11,747 bases of DNA, taken from positions 1 through 11,747 of the forward strand of contig JAGYMJ010000173.1 in assembly GCA_018400625.1 (NCBI GenBank). The letters run 5' to 3'. The position numbers were made by a program, and so were the translations under genes. This document shows, piece by piece, positions 1-6,725 of this stretch. The notes beneath the pieces are model-generated. The model saw only the letters and a list, made by a program, of their open reading frames with translations. It ran no database searches and was not told the DNA's origin. How positions within the stretch are numbered: position 1 is the first letter of the stretch; each line of letters opens with the position of its first letter. The DNA is from Planctomycetota bacterium (GTDB taxonomy: Bacteria > Planctomycetota > Brocadiia > SM23-32).

Positions 1-22
1 GCACAGGGCACGGTGGGGGAAC

Positions 23-40
23 AACGTGGTTCACTGAGGA
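23..40. repeat. 18-bp direct repeat, copy 1
   Basis: The 18 bases AACGTGGTTCACTGAGGA occur here and again, identically, at 78-95. The copies start 55 bp apart with a 37-nt AT-rich interval. Identity stops sharply on both sides. The unit is shorter than normal CRISPR repeats and only two copies are visible, so an array cannot be claimed. It could be a small tandem duplication at the end of a gene to the left: here one frame reads TTWFTED and runs to a stop at 75-77. The window edge hides the rest. Confidence 0.85.
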
Positions 41-77
41 CTTACAAAAAATTAAATTCCTAATTTATTGGGCCTGA

Positions 78-95
78 AACGTGGTTCACTGAGGA
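78..95. repeat. 18-bp direct repeat, copy 2
   Basis: This is an exact second copy of the repeat at 23-40. Because the period (55 bp) is not a multiple of three, the same TWFTE peptide appears in a different frame and ends at a TGA at 97-99. That fits a non-coding remnant of a duplicated gene end better than a protein repeat. Confidence 0.85.
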
Positions 96-148
96 ATGAA
101 GAAAGATATTATAAATAAATTCCTGGTTATTTGCACATGACAATAGAG

Positions 149-175
149 AAAGAACTTGCAATATATCAGTTCTTT
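149..175. promoter_or_regulatory. inverted repeat overlapping the uxaE promoter (possible operator)
   Basis: AAAGAACT (149-156) and AGTTCTTT (168-175) form a perfect 8-bp inverted repeat with an 11-nt centre. The centre holds most of the -35 element at 156-161, so a bound repressor would block the polymerase. Sugar-acid genes are often under LacI- or GntR-type control, but no regulator gene is visible in the window. The operator role is inferred; the symmetry is observed. Confidence 0.4.
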
Positions 176-184
176 TACTATACT
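156..184 (+). promoter_or_regulatory. sigma70-like promoter for the uxaE-family gene
   Basis: The -35 TTGCAA (156-161) and the -10 TATACT (179-184) are separated by an ideal 17 nt. Each box differs little from consensus. Transcription would begin near 191, giving a leader of about 40 nt that holds the GAGGA ribosome site at 218-222. Confidence 0.6.
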
Positions 185-229
185 GCATTCTCTCGCATAA
201 AAACATATCAATAAAAAGAGGAAAGAAAA

Positions 230-1483
230 ATGAAATTAGAAAAGTATTCTTTGGGAGTAGGTGATAGGTTTGGATGTCAAGGAATAGCCCAGTTAAACGC
301 CATTAAAAAAGCGAAAAATAAGGGCTGTCATATTTCTCCGGTTTGGAATAAATCGCACCGAGAGCACACGATTGTCGATACGACGCCGCAAGACGTCAGG
401 GCAGAGGCTGATGATGCCGTTGCGGCTTGCCGATGGGAGCTTCCCTACTATGTGGATGCTGACCATATTTGCCGTGATAATGTCGATTCTTTTGTCGCTG
501 CAAGCAATTTTTTTACGCTTGATGTTGCGGACTATATCGGCGAACCGGCCGACCAGGTTGATATTGATGATTTTGTAAATCATAGTCGGGACCTGGCGGG
601 AAAAGTTGAATTGCCCGGTATGGAGAGAAACATTGAATTGACTGAGGCCCGCATACGGGATGCTGCAACGAAATATCTGGGTGCGGCGAGCCATGCTGCG
701 GAGCTTTACAAATACATCGCGGGCCAAAAAGGTGCGGGGCAATTTATTACTGAAGTTTCTATGGATGAAACTGATGAACCCCAGACCCCTGATGAGTTGC
801 TGCTCATACTTAAAATGCTGGCCGATTTAGGGGTTCCTGCGCAGACCATCGCGCCAAAATTCAGCGGCAGCTTCTTTAAGGGAGTTGATTATATCGGGGA
901 TATCGATGAATTCAGAAAAGAATTTCAGTCGGATATCGGTGTGATTAAAGTTGCGGTGAATGAGTTTGGGCTGCCTGAAAATCTAAAACTCAGCATCCAT
1001 TCAGGGAGCGATAAATTTTCTCTCTACCCGATAATGAAAGAGGCCATGGAAAGGTTTGATGTGGGAGTCCATCTCAAAACAGCCGGCACCACCTGGCTGG
1101 AAGAGTTGATTGGTTTGGCTTTGTCAGGCGGCAGCGGATTAGAAATCGCTAAGGAAATATATTCCCAGGCTCTGAGTAGAATGGGGGAACTCTGTGAGCC
1201 TTATGCAACAGTCGTCGATATTGACCCCGACAATCTGCCGTCTTCGGAGCAAGTTAATACCTGGGACGGCGAAATTTATGCGAATGCGCTGCGGCATGAT
1301 CAGACTTGTGATTCATATAATCCCGACCTGCGACAGCTTTTGCATGTGGCCTATAAGGTGGCGGCCGAGATAGGGGGGCGTTATCTTGACACTTTGAGTG
1401 GGAATGAATTGGTCGTGGGGGAGAATGTCACTATCAACTTGTATGAGCGTCACATTGCGAGGCTGTTTCCCAAAATAGTTTGA
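230..1483 (+). CDS. uxaE: tagaturonate epimerase-family protein (UxaE-like, short form)
   Basis: UxaE interconverts D-tagaturonate and D-fructuronate, which lets cells join galacturonate and glucuronate breakdown; it is a cytoplasmic metal-dependent enzyme. The 417-residue product has the family landmarks I recall from the Thermotoga maritima enzyme: GVGDRFG (9-15), VDADH (75-79), EVSMDE (175-180), IHSGSDKFSLYP (256-267), HLKTAGTTWLE (281-291) and NPDLRQLLHVAYK (364-376). The GDR motif lies near residue 90 in the Thermotoga protein (about 480 residues), so this form lacks most of an N-terminal segment. The start is backed by GAGGA at 218-222, 7 nt upstream, and a promoter further upstream, so it is probably a genuine short subfamily and not a misplaced start. 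No other uronate genes are in view, and the exact substrate is uncertain. The 3' end overlaps the convergent comEC gene by 34 bp. Confidence 0.8.
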   Translation: MKLEKYSLGVGDRFGCQGIAQLNAIKKAKNKGCHISPVWNKSHREHTIVDTTPQDVRAEADDAVAACRWELPYYVDADHICRDNVDSFVAASNFFTLDVADYIGEPADQVDIDDFVNHSRDLAGKVELPGMERNIELTEARIRDAATKYLGAASHAAELYKYIAGQKGAGQFITEVSMDETDEPQTPDELLLILKMLADLGVPAQTIAPKFSGSFFKGVDYIGDIDEFRKEFQSDIGVIKVAVNEFGLPENLKLSIHSGSDKFSLYPIMKEAMERFDVGVHLKTAGTTWLEELIGLALSGGSGLEIAKEIYSQALSRMGELCEPYATVVDIDPDNLPSSEQVNTWDGEIYANALRHDQTCDSYNPDLRQLLHVAYKVAAEIGGRYLDTLSGNELVVGENVTINLYERHIARLFPKIV

Positions 1484-3969
1484 CGGCGTCCGGATGAAAA
1501 GCCTTCTATATTAATACCGTCGGATTGAAAATCCAATATTATTGCGCCGTCTTTGTAAGTTGTCCATGTCGGTATTTTTTTATCATTCAGCATGTCGCGC
1601 ATCCGGTGGCTTAACTCCCTTCCGTTGCTGGCAATCGCAATTTTGGGGCTGACGGCCTCTAAAAATTCATCCATTATGGGTGCCCATGCCCCGTGATGCG
1701 GAAGCAGGAGGATATCCGCGTTGATACTGGAAACTTCCTTATTGCTCAGTAGTCTTTTCAGAGCTTGTTCTTCTGCATCCCCCGGCAAAAGGATGCTCCG
1801 GCCCTTATACTCAAACAATATTACCGCCGATCTGTCATTTCTCCTGATATCTTTTTCACTTAAAAATCGCAAATCAGGGTGAAGGGTCTTCCCTCTCAGC
1901 AGTCCGCCGGTGATCTTTGTATCCTTTTTTATCTTGATATACTGATCGCCGGCTTCATAAAGAGCACGTTCAACCCGCTTGTCCACTCGTTCTCCCACTC
2001 CTTTGGGCGGTATGAGCAATTTGGAGATGGGGAATTTCTCCGCCAGTTCCGGTAGGAGAGAGTAGTGGTCGAAATGCCTGTGACTGACAACCAGTGCGTC
2101 AATATGACGTATCCGGTTATACCACAAAACGCCGGCGGCGGCCTTCACTTTGTTTTGAGAGGGACTGCCTGCATCGTGCATCAGCACACCTCCTTCCGGC
2201 AGTCGCATGATGATGCACTGTCCATGCCCTATGTCTTTTACCGTTATTTGGAAGTTTTCTAACTTCCCGGCATTAATTTCAAAAAAAAAGAGCGATAAGA
2301 GCAGAAATAATGTGCCGTATAAAACAATCTTGTTTTTATATTTTTTGTTTTGAATACTTAACCATGTGATAAGGAGTGCAAAATAGAGTACAACCCACCA
2401 GAAAGGCGGCCCCGGGGTGTGGCGTACAAATCCCGGCAGATTTTCAAAAAAAGACAACAATCCTTCTATCCCACCGGCAAACAGCGAAGAAAAATAGTTC
2501 ATGACATTGAACAAAAAGCCGCCTATCGGCAGGAATAAAAGGCTGAGAAAACAGCAGAACAGCAGGAGCAAAACAAGCGGCCATAAAAGCAAATTTAACA
2601 GGGGAAGGATTAAGGAATAGCGATGGAAGTTCATAGCTGTCAAAGGAGTGATAACCAGCCAAACGCTGAAAGAGAGCAAGAAATAATCGCTTCCGTGAAC
2701 CCAAATTTTTTCAGTCAGTGTCGTTTCTTCCGGCGATTGGAGACTCATTTGGGTTTCGCGCCATGGCCAGATGATTTTCCTGAGTCTCGGATAAAGGAAA
2801 GAAAGCGCCCAAACTGCAAGGAATGTAAAATGGAAACCGATCGAGAAAAGCTCCTGGGGTCGCCATAGTAAAATGAAAAAGGCCGCCCCCGACAAAGAAG
2901 ACAGCGGGTCGGAGTTTCTGTGCAATAGGGGGGCGCCGACCAGCATGCTGACCATTATGGCCGCCCGTATAGAGGATGTTCGGGTTCCGGTGAATAAAAC
3001 ATATCCCCAGATAAGCGCGATAAGGAGAAGATGTTTCTTGCCCGCCGGAACACCTGTAAGGGTTAAGAGCATCCACAGGCCGGCCGCAAAAATTCCGACA
3101 TGCAGCCCGCTGATAGCTAAAAAATGCATAGCGCCCGCGTTCTCAAGCTGTCTTGACAAATCAGCCGGTAAGACATGTCGGTCACCGAGCATAAGTGCTT
3201 GTGCAAGCGGGTGCACATGCTTACCTCCATTATTTTGAGTCATTTGTGCCCTTACACGGCTTCTTATCCGTTCAACAGCAGTTCTTGGTGACCGGTACCA
3301 GCGGATGCGCTCCAGGATTTTTATGCCGGCCGAAGTAACCCCGGAAGCTGTTCCGTAGCTGCCTGATCTGCGATAAATGCCGGCCATGTCTGGTTCTCCG
3401 GGATTGGTGGGGGGGGAATTTGCTCTCAGCCCGGCGAGGAACTCTATGCGGTCTCCATAATTTATATCCGGCAGTTCTCCGCTGCCGAACATTGTTATTC
3501 CCCCCGCGGTGTTTAACCATTTATTTTCGCCGGTTTTTATTTGTTCTGTTTCAACTCTTAGCAGCCATCGAAGAGTTTTCTTTTGGCCCCTTTTCTGTAA
3601 CTCATATCTTGAAATCATGATCCGGGGTTCTTGCCTTACCTTCCCTTTCAGCCGCATCAGGCGGTTTTGGTTCGACAATAAATTGGCGATATGGCAAGGC
3701 GGAAGGGATTGGTATCGCAGGTTATACCACAAGCCCCCAAAAATCATAAAAATCATGAAGGCGCAGAGCCAGCAGGCTGTTTTGCCTGTCTCTTTTTTCA
3801 GGATAAAAAGTGATATAGCTGCGGAAGAGATGAATAATAAGAGTAAAACAGTTACCAGCAGGGGAGAAAAATGTTGAACCGCTATGCCGAAAGCAAAACC
3901 GAAAAGCACAGGGAATAATGGTCTGTGTTTGGGGGATAAATTTTCAAAGGGGGTATCTGTTATGCTCAT
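1450..3969 (-). CDS. comEC: ComEC/Rec2 DNA internalisation channel with metallo-beta-lactamase domain
   Basis: ComEC is the inner-membrane channel that takes single-stranded DNA into the cytoplasm during natural transformation. The 839-residue product is full length. An N-terminal region with early membrane helices is followed by the polytopic competence domain, with its signature around AISGLHVG (285-292), more helices to about residue 565, and a C-terminal metallo-beta-lactamase domain. That last domain keeps HRHFDH (630-635), PGD with D731, and HH at 758-759, so its metal site looks intact; in other bacteria it is proposed to degrade the non-transforming strand. The gene starts 50 nt after the zupT-like stop and is probably cotranscribed with it. 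The ribosome site is modest (GGAA). No other competence gene is in the window. A nine-T run lies in the coding strand at 2281-2289. Confidence 0.93.
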   Translation of the reverse strand: MSITDTPFENLSPKHRPLFPVLFGFAFGIAVQHFSPLLVTVLLLLFISSAAISLFILKKETGKTACWLCAFMIFMIFGGLWYNLRYQSLPPCHIANLLSNQNRLMRLKGKVRQEPRIMISRYELQKRGQKKTLRWLLRVETEQIKTGENKWLNTAGGITMFGSGELPDINYGDRIEFLAGLRANSPPTNPGEPDMAGIYRRSGSYGTASGVTSAGIKILERIRWYRSPRTAVERIRSRVRAQMTQNNGGKHVHPLAQALMLGDRHVLPADLSRQLENAGAMHFLAISGLHVGIFAAGLWMLLTLTGVPAGKKHLLLIALIWGYVLFTGTRTSSIRAAIMVSMLVGAPLLHRNSDPLSSLSGAAFFILLWRPQELFSIGFHFTFLAVWALSFLYPRLRKIIWPWRETQMSLQSPEETTLTEKIWVHGSDYFLLSFSVWLVITPLTAMNFHRYSLILPLLNLLLWPLVLLLLFCCFLSLLFLPIGGFLFNVMNYFSSLFAGGIEGLLSFFENLPGFVRHTPGPPFWWVVLYFALLITWLSIQNKKYKNKIVLYGTLFLLLSLFFFEINAGKLENFQITVKDIGHGQCIIMRLPEGGVLMHDAGSPSQNKVKAAAGVLWYNRIRHIDALVVSHRHFDHYSLLPELAEKFPISKLLIPPKGVGERVDKRVERALYEAGDQYIKIKKDTKITGGLLRGKTLHPDLRFLSEKDIRRNDRSAVILFEYKGRSILLPGDAEEQALKRLLSNKEVSSINADILLLPHHGAWAPIMDEFLEAVSPKIAIASNGRELSHRMRDMLNDKKIPTWTTYKDGAIILDFQSDGINIEGFSSGRRQTILGNSLAM

Positions 3970-4019
3970 TTGATTTCCAGCACATTTTAGATCAGACCGC
4001 AGGGATTTTTCAAAAGGTC

Positions 4020-4820
4020 TCAGGCACCCAGGAGTATCAAACTCGCGGCCATAACAACCATCCCGCCAATGACTCCGATGATGGGGGCGTGTTGAGTTCC
4101 ATAGGTTTTTGCCGCCGGTATTATTTCATCGAGTGAGATAGCCACCATAAAACCTCCAACTCCCCCCAGAACCCAACCAAGCAAGGCTTCTGATAGAAAA
4201 GGGTAAAGGATGAATGCCGCAATGAGAGCTCCGGCAGGTTCTGTCAGCCCGGCATAAAAGGAATACAGAAGTGCTTTGAGTCTGCTGCCGGTAGCTGCAT
4301 ATATGGGCGCGGCAATGGCGATACCCTCCGGTATGTTGTGTATAGCTATGGCTATCGCGATAGCCATACCGAGGCGAACATCATGCAGAGTGGCAAAGAA
4401 AGTTGCCAATCCCTCGGGGAAATTATGTAATGCTATCCCGACAGCAGTCAGGATACCCACGCGCATTAATCCCTCTTCTTCTTCCGTATCGGATGGGTCG
4501 TGGTCGTCGTGATCGCCAATATAATCATGAGGAACCAGCATATCCAGCAAAAAAATGCCGAGCATTCCAATAAAGAAAGCGGTTACTCCCAGCGTAAAAC
4601 CCCAGTTGTCTCCATAAACAATGGTCAGATCCTCGATGCTTTGATCCAGGAATTCTGCAAAGGAAATGAATATCATCACTCCGGCGGAGAAACCAAGAGT
4701 GAAGCCCATAAAAGTGCGGGTGGGTTTTTTAACGAAAAAGTTAATTATTCCGCCTATAGCGGTCGATAAACCGGCCAGACCTGTTATGGCGAGCGCAAAA
4801 AGTATGTTTTGTATCGGCAT
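4020..4820 (-). CDS. zupT: ZIP-family divalent metal transporter (ZupT-like)
   Basis: ZIP transporters move Zn2+ and related divalent metals into the cytoplasm. The 266-residue product has about eight hydrophobic helices and the paired ZIP metal-site motifs HNFPEG (132-137) and HNIPEG (161-166), plus a TEPAG segment with E194, close to E. coli ZupT. The loop at about 96-116 is rich in His, Asp and Glu (PHDYIGDHDDHD...EEEE), as expected for metal capture. I chose the ATG at 4820 (MPIQ...). The open frame runs further upstream to a TTG at 4925, but that stretch is low-complexity Phe/Leu, contains the likely promoter, and has no counterpart in ZupT. comEC follows after 50 nt. No clear Zur site is seen. 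Confidence 0.9.
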   Translation of the reverse strand: MPIQNILFALAITGLAGLSTAIGGIINFFVKKPTRTFMGFTLGFSAGVMIFISFAEFLDQSIEDLTIVYGDNWGFTLGVTAFFIGMLGIFLLDMLVPHDYIGDHDDHDPSDTEEEEGLMRVGILTAVGIALHNFPEGLATFFATLHDVRLGMAIAIAIAIHNIPEGIAIAAPIYAATGSRLKALLYSFYAGLTEPAGALIAAFILYPFLSEALLGWVLGGVGGFMVAISLDEIIPAAKTYGTQHAPIIGVIGGMVVMAASLILLGA

Positions 4821-4886
4821 AAATGACTTCGAAACTTTGGGTTTATATGAGTCGGCAAGGCAACAACTAGAAAATAGAAATAAATG

Positions 4887-4914
4887 ATTATATGAAAAAA
4901 ATAAAAAAAAGCAA
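4887..4914 (-). promoter_or_regulatory. putative promoter for zupT-comEC
   Basis: On the minus strand a perfect TATAAT (4892-4887) lies 16 nt downstream of TTGCTT (4914-4909). Transcription would start near 4880, about 60 nt before the zupT ATG at 4820. The T-rich spacer begins just past the stop codon of the upstream gene and could also weaken read-through from lepB. The -35 matches only 3 of 6 consensus bases. Confidence 0.5.
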
Positions 4915-4926
4915 AAAACTAGCAAG

Positions 4927-5430
4927 TTATTTGCGTAATACCACGACGGTCTTTATTTTTGTCAAAAACCAATCTCCATTTATCTTTCTCAGTTCTGCTT
5001 CCATTTCCTGGACGTCTCTTATGCCTCTTTCGCCCCTGTAAGATTTTATCTGAGCGGTAAAAAGGGCTTCAGCATGGCCATCCTCAATAATTTCAATGCT
5101 AAGATCGTGAAAGGATAAATTTATTTGATCATAGAGGCTTCGAATACGGATAATTTCACGGGCAAGTTCTTGCGGGCGGTAGTGACCAGAAAATGCGGGA
5201 TCAGAAATTTTTAAGGCAAAAGGGTCATGGAAAATATTGCTCACAGCAAGGTTTATCCTGTAGGCCGAAGCGGTGCTTTCACTCCTTTCTTTGCTGATAA
5301 GAGCGGACACGCTATTAAATTGTTTCCTTATTCGAGTTTCTTCGGAAACCATTACACGGGTGACGGCATAATGAATGGGAAAAGATAAGCTTATAAGTAT
5401 AAATATTGCGATGAATGATTTCTTTACCAT
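4927..5430 (-). CDS. membrane-anchored NTF2-like protein of unknown function
   Basis: The 167-residue product begins with KK and a hydrophobic segment at about 4-22 (signal anchor or signal peptide). A helical region follows (about 28-65), then a small alpha/beta domain ending in alternating strands (ELRKINGDWFLTKIKTVVVLRK region, 146-167), which resembles NTF2-like/SnoaL folds. Its role is unknown; it should act in the periplasm or on the outer face of the inner membrane. Its ATG lies inside the last codons of lepB (7-nt overlap), so translation is probably coupled. I recall a similar small protein beside this signal peptidase type in Geobacter-like genomes, which would suggest a conserved pair, but I could not check this. 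Confidence 0.6.
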   Translation of the reverse strand: MVKKSFIAIFILISLSFPIHYAVTRVMVSEETRIRKQFNSVSALISKERSESTASAYRINLAVSNIFHDPFALKISDPAFSGHYRPQELAREIIRIRSLYDQINLSFHDLSIEIIEDGHAEALFTAQIKSYRGERGIRDVQEMEAELRKINGDWFLTKIKTVVVLRK

Positions 5431-5924
5431 AGCGGTGTCGCGATAATTCTTGATCTTTCTACTTGCCCAAAAACATGTTCTTCCATTCGTCCACTCCGGT
5501 TGTCGCCGATCACATAATAATGCCCCTCTTCAACTGTTCTTGACTCAAGGTTCCAGTCGCCTTTTTTTTTCACGTAAGGTTCTTCGAGTTTACGCCCATC
5601 AATGAAAACTTTTCCATTTCTGAATTCAATTTCTTCTCCGGGAAGAGCAACAATCCTTTTCAACAAGGTGACACGGTCTCCAGCCATCCGAATAATGACT
5701 ATATCTCCGCGCCGGGGTTCTGCAAAGGTATAGGCCGGTTGCCAGCCTAAAGTGAGGCCGCCCGATCTGTAGGTGGGAGCCATGCTTTCACCGTCGATGC
5801 AGAAGGGGGGTGTCAGATAATGAAAGACGAGAAATGACACTGCCGCAACGATTGCTATCCTCATTATATAGCGGAAACTAAGTTTTGGTAAAAAGAATTC
5901 CTGGACTATATTTTGAAATTTAAT
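5424..5924 (-). CDS. lepB: signal peptidase I (S26 family), probable ATT start
   Basis: Signal peptidase I removes signal peptides on the outer face of the inner membrane using a Ser-Lys dyad. In this 166-residue reading the nucleophile is S47 in DGESMAPTY and the general base is K89 in LLKRIVALPGEE; GDNR follows at 140-143. The box after GDNR reads SGRMEEHVFG and not the usual NSxDSRxxG, a variant I associate with a deltaproteobacterial subfamily. The first ATG is at 5864, but it has no ribosome site and starts inside the membrane helix. In frame upstream lies a convincing extension (FLPKLSFRYI, then MRIAIV), as in relatives that begin FLFPKLTPRF. No ATG, GTG or TTG occurs in frame back to the stop at 6036-6038. 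AAGGA sits 7 nt before an ATT at 5924. The conservative form is 5424-5864 (146 residues). Confidence 0.85.
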   Translation of the reverse strand: MKFQNIVQEFFLPKLSFRYIMRIAIVAAVSFLVFHYLTPPFCIDGESMAPTYRSGGLTLGWQPAYTFAEPRRGDIVIIRMAGDRVTLLKRIVALPGEEIEFRNGKVFIDGRKLEEPYVKKKGDWNLESRTVEEGHYYVIGDNRSGRMEEHVFGQVERSRIIATPLW

Positions 5925-5928
5925 TTTT

Positions 5929-5936
5929 CTTTCCTT
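5929..5936 (-). promoter_or_regulatory. strong ribosome binding site that decides the lepB start
   Basis: The minus strand reads AAGGAAAG, with AAGGA at 5936-5932, then 7 nt before the ATT codon at 5924-5922. No comparable site precedes the ATG at 5864. The position fits initiation at ATT, a rare start best known from infC. Confidence 0.55.
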
Positions 5937-5984
5937 TAGTTTTTTGTTAAAAGCGATTATAATATTAAGAAACTGTACTATATT

Positions 5985-6012
5985 ATTATAATAGCTCAGA
6001 TGATTCTGCGAA
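5985..6012 (-). promoter_or_regulatory. weak candidate promoter for lepB
   Basis: A perfect TATAAT on the minus strand (5990-5985) lies 16 nt after TTCGCA (6012-6007), which matches 4 of 6 -35 bases. It sits in the very AT-rich gap between the divergent lepB and phosphatase genes, where TATAAT-like strings arise easily by chance. Confidence 0.3.
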
Positions 6013-6106
6013 AGGACGCGGGCGCTGACATTGCTTTAACTTTTAGATACAGCTTTTGTTCTGATCTGTTTAAATAAAGCGATAAAATTCACTGTGTTTT
6101 GCTGCT

Positions 6107-6559
6107 ATGAGAAAAGAATTGAATGATTTATTCTGGCTGGTACCCGGTAAAATCGCCGGTATGTCGCATCCCGGCACAAGAGAGGTGGTTTGGGAAGCAC
6201 TTAAAAAAGCGGGAATTGGTGCTGTTGTAACGCTTACTCTGCGACCTTTGAATCCCGCTATGTTGAAAAAATACGGATTTGAGAGCCTGCATCTGCCCAT
6301 CAGGGATTTTGCCGCGCCGACACACAGCCAGATCAATCTTTTTGTGGATTTCTGCGAACGTCAAGCAGATGAAAATAAAGCGGTTATGGTTCATTGCAGG
6401 GCCGGTATAGGGCGAACAGGGGTGATGCTGGCTTGCTATTTGGTGCACAAGGGCGTTTCTGCAAATAATGCTATTAAGCAGGTACGGCTTATACGACCGG
6501 GTGCTTTGGAGACTGTAACACAAGAGAATGCCGTTTATGAGTTCCATACCCGGCAATGA
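6107..6559 (+). CDS. dual-specificity protein phosphatase, DUSP23-like
   Basis: A 150-residue single-domain cysteine phosphatase of the PTP/DSP superfamily, expected to remove phosphate from Tyr, Ser/Thr or small phosphorylated molecules in the cytoplasm. The P-loop HCRAGIGRTG spans 96-105 with nucleophile C97 and R103; the likely general acid is D67 in PIRDFAAPT. Layout and sequence closely follow human DUSP23 (VHZ): an FxWxxPG opening, the IxDFxxP loop, GRTGxMLACYLV, and an RPGxxET segment near the end. The length equals that of DUSP23 (about 150). No clear Shine-Dalgarno precedes the ATG at 6107, so the start is less sure. The substrate is unknown and no kinase gene is nearby. Confidence 0.85.
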   Translation: MRKELNDLFWLVPGKIAGMSHPGTREVVWEALKKAGIGAVVTLTLRPLNPAMLKKYGFESLHLPIRDFAAPTHSQINLFVDFCERQADENKAVMVHCRAGIGRTGVMLACYLVHKGVSANNAIKQVRLIRPGALETVTQENAVYEFHTRQ

Positions 6560-6646
6560 AGCGGGTTGTTCGACTGAATTCAGGTTTTTGTTTAATAAGT
6601 TCTGACATTTATCCGACGAAATTCTGCGACGTCAGGTGCCCAAGTT

Positions 6647-6666
6647 TTCAGAGCAATGTCTCTGAA
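6647..6666. repeat. perfect 7-bp hairpin in the leader of the TIM-barrel gene
   Basis: TTCAGAG (6647-6653) pairs with CTCTGAA (6660-6666) across a 6-nt loop. No T-run follows, so it is not a typical terminator. It lies 14 nt before a TTGACG (6680-6685) that resembles a -35 box, although no good -10 stands at the right spacing. It may be an operator or a leader structure. Confidence 0.35.
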
Positions 6667-6725
6667 GACACGTAGTAGCTTGACGAATATTTTTATCAGT
6701 ATCTTTCAACAGGAGTAATGAAATA

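Noticed and set aside
23..95. A CRISPR array
   Set aside because: The repeat is only 18 bp, two copies are seen and no cas gene is present.
3993..4014. A hairpin between the zupT-like and comEC genes (AGACC and GGTCT)
   Set aside because: The stem is only 5 bp with no T-run after it on the minus strand; read-through into comEC is more likely.
4347..4368. A perfect 22-bp palindrome inside the zupT-like gene
   Set aside because: It falls on the alternating Ala-Ile codons before HNIPEG. Repeated GCN/ATH codons easily give such symmetry, so no separate site is claimed.
4821..4925. N-terminal extension of the ZIP transporter to a TTG at 4925
   Set aside because: The added 35 residues are low-complexity and cover the T-rich promoter region; ZupT proteins start near MPIQ at 4820.
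4896..4926. An intrinsic terminator after the NTF2-like gene
   Set aside because: The T-rich stretch on the minus strand is striking, but the only stem before it is 4 bp (AACT/AGTT), too weak to claim.
6560..6646. A terminator after the phosphatase gene
   Set aside because: Only scattered short complementarities such as CTGAC/GTCAG with a long loop were seen, and no stem followed by a T-run.
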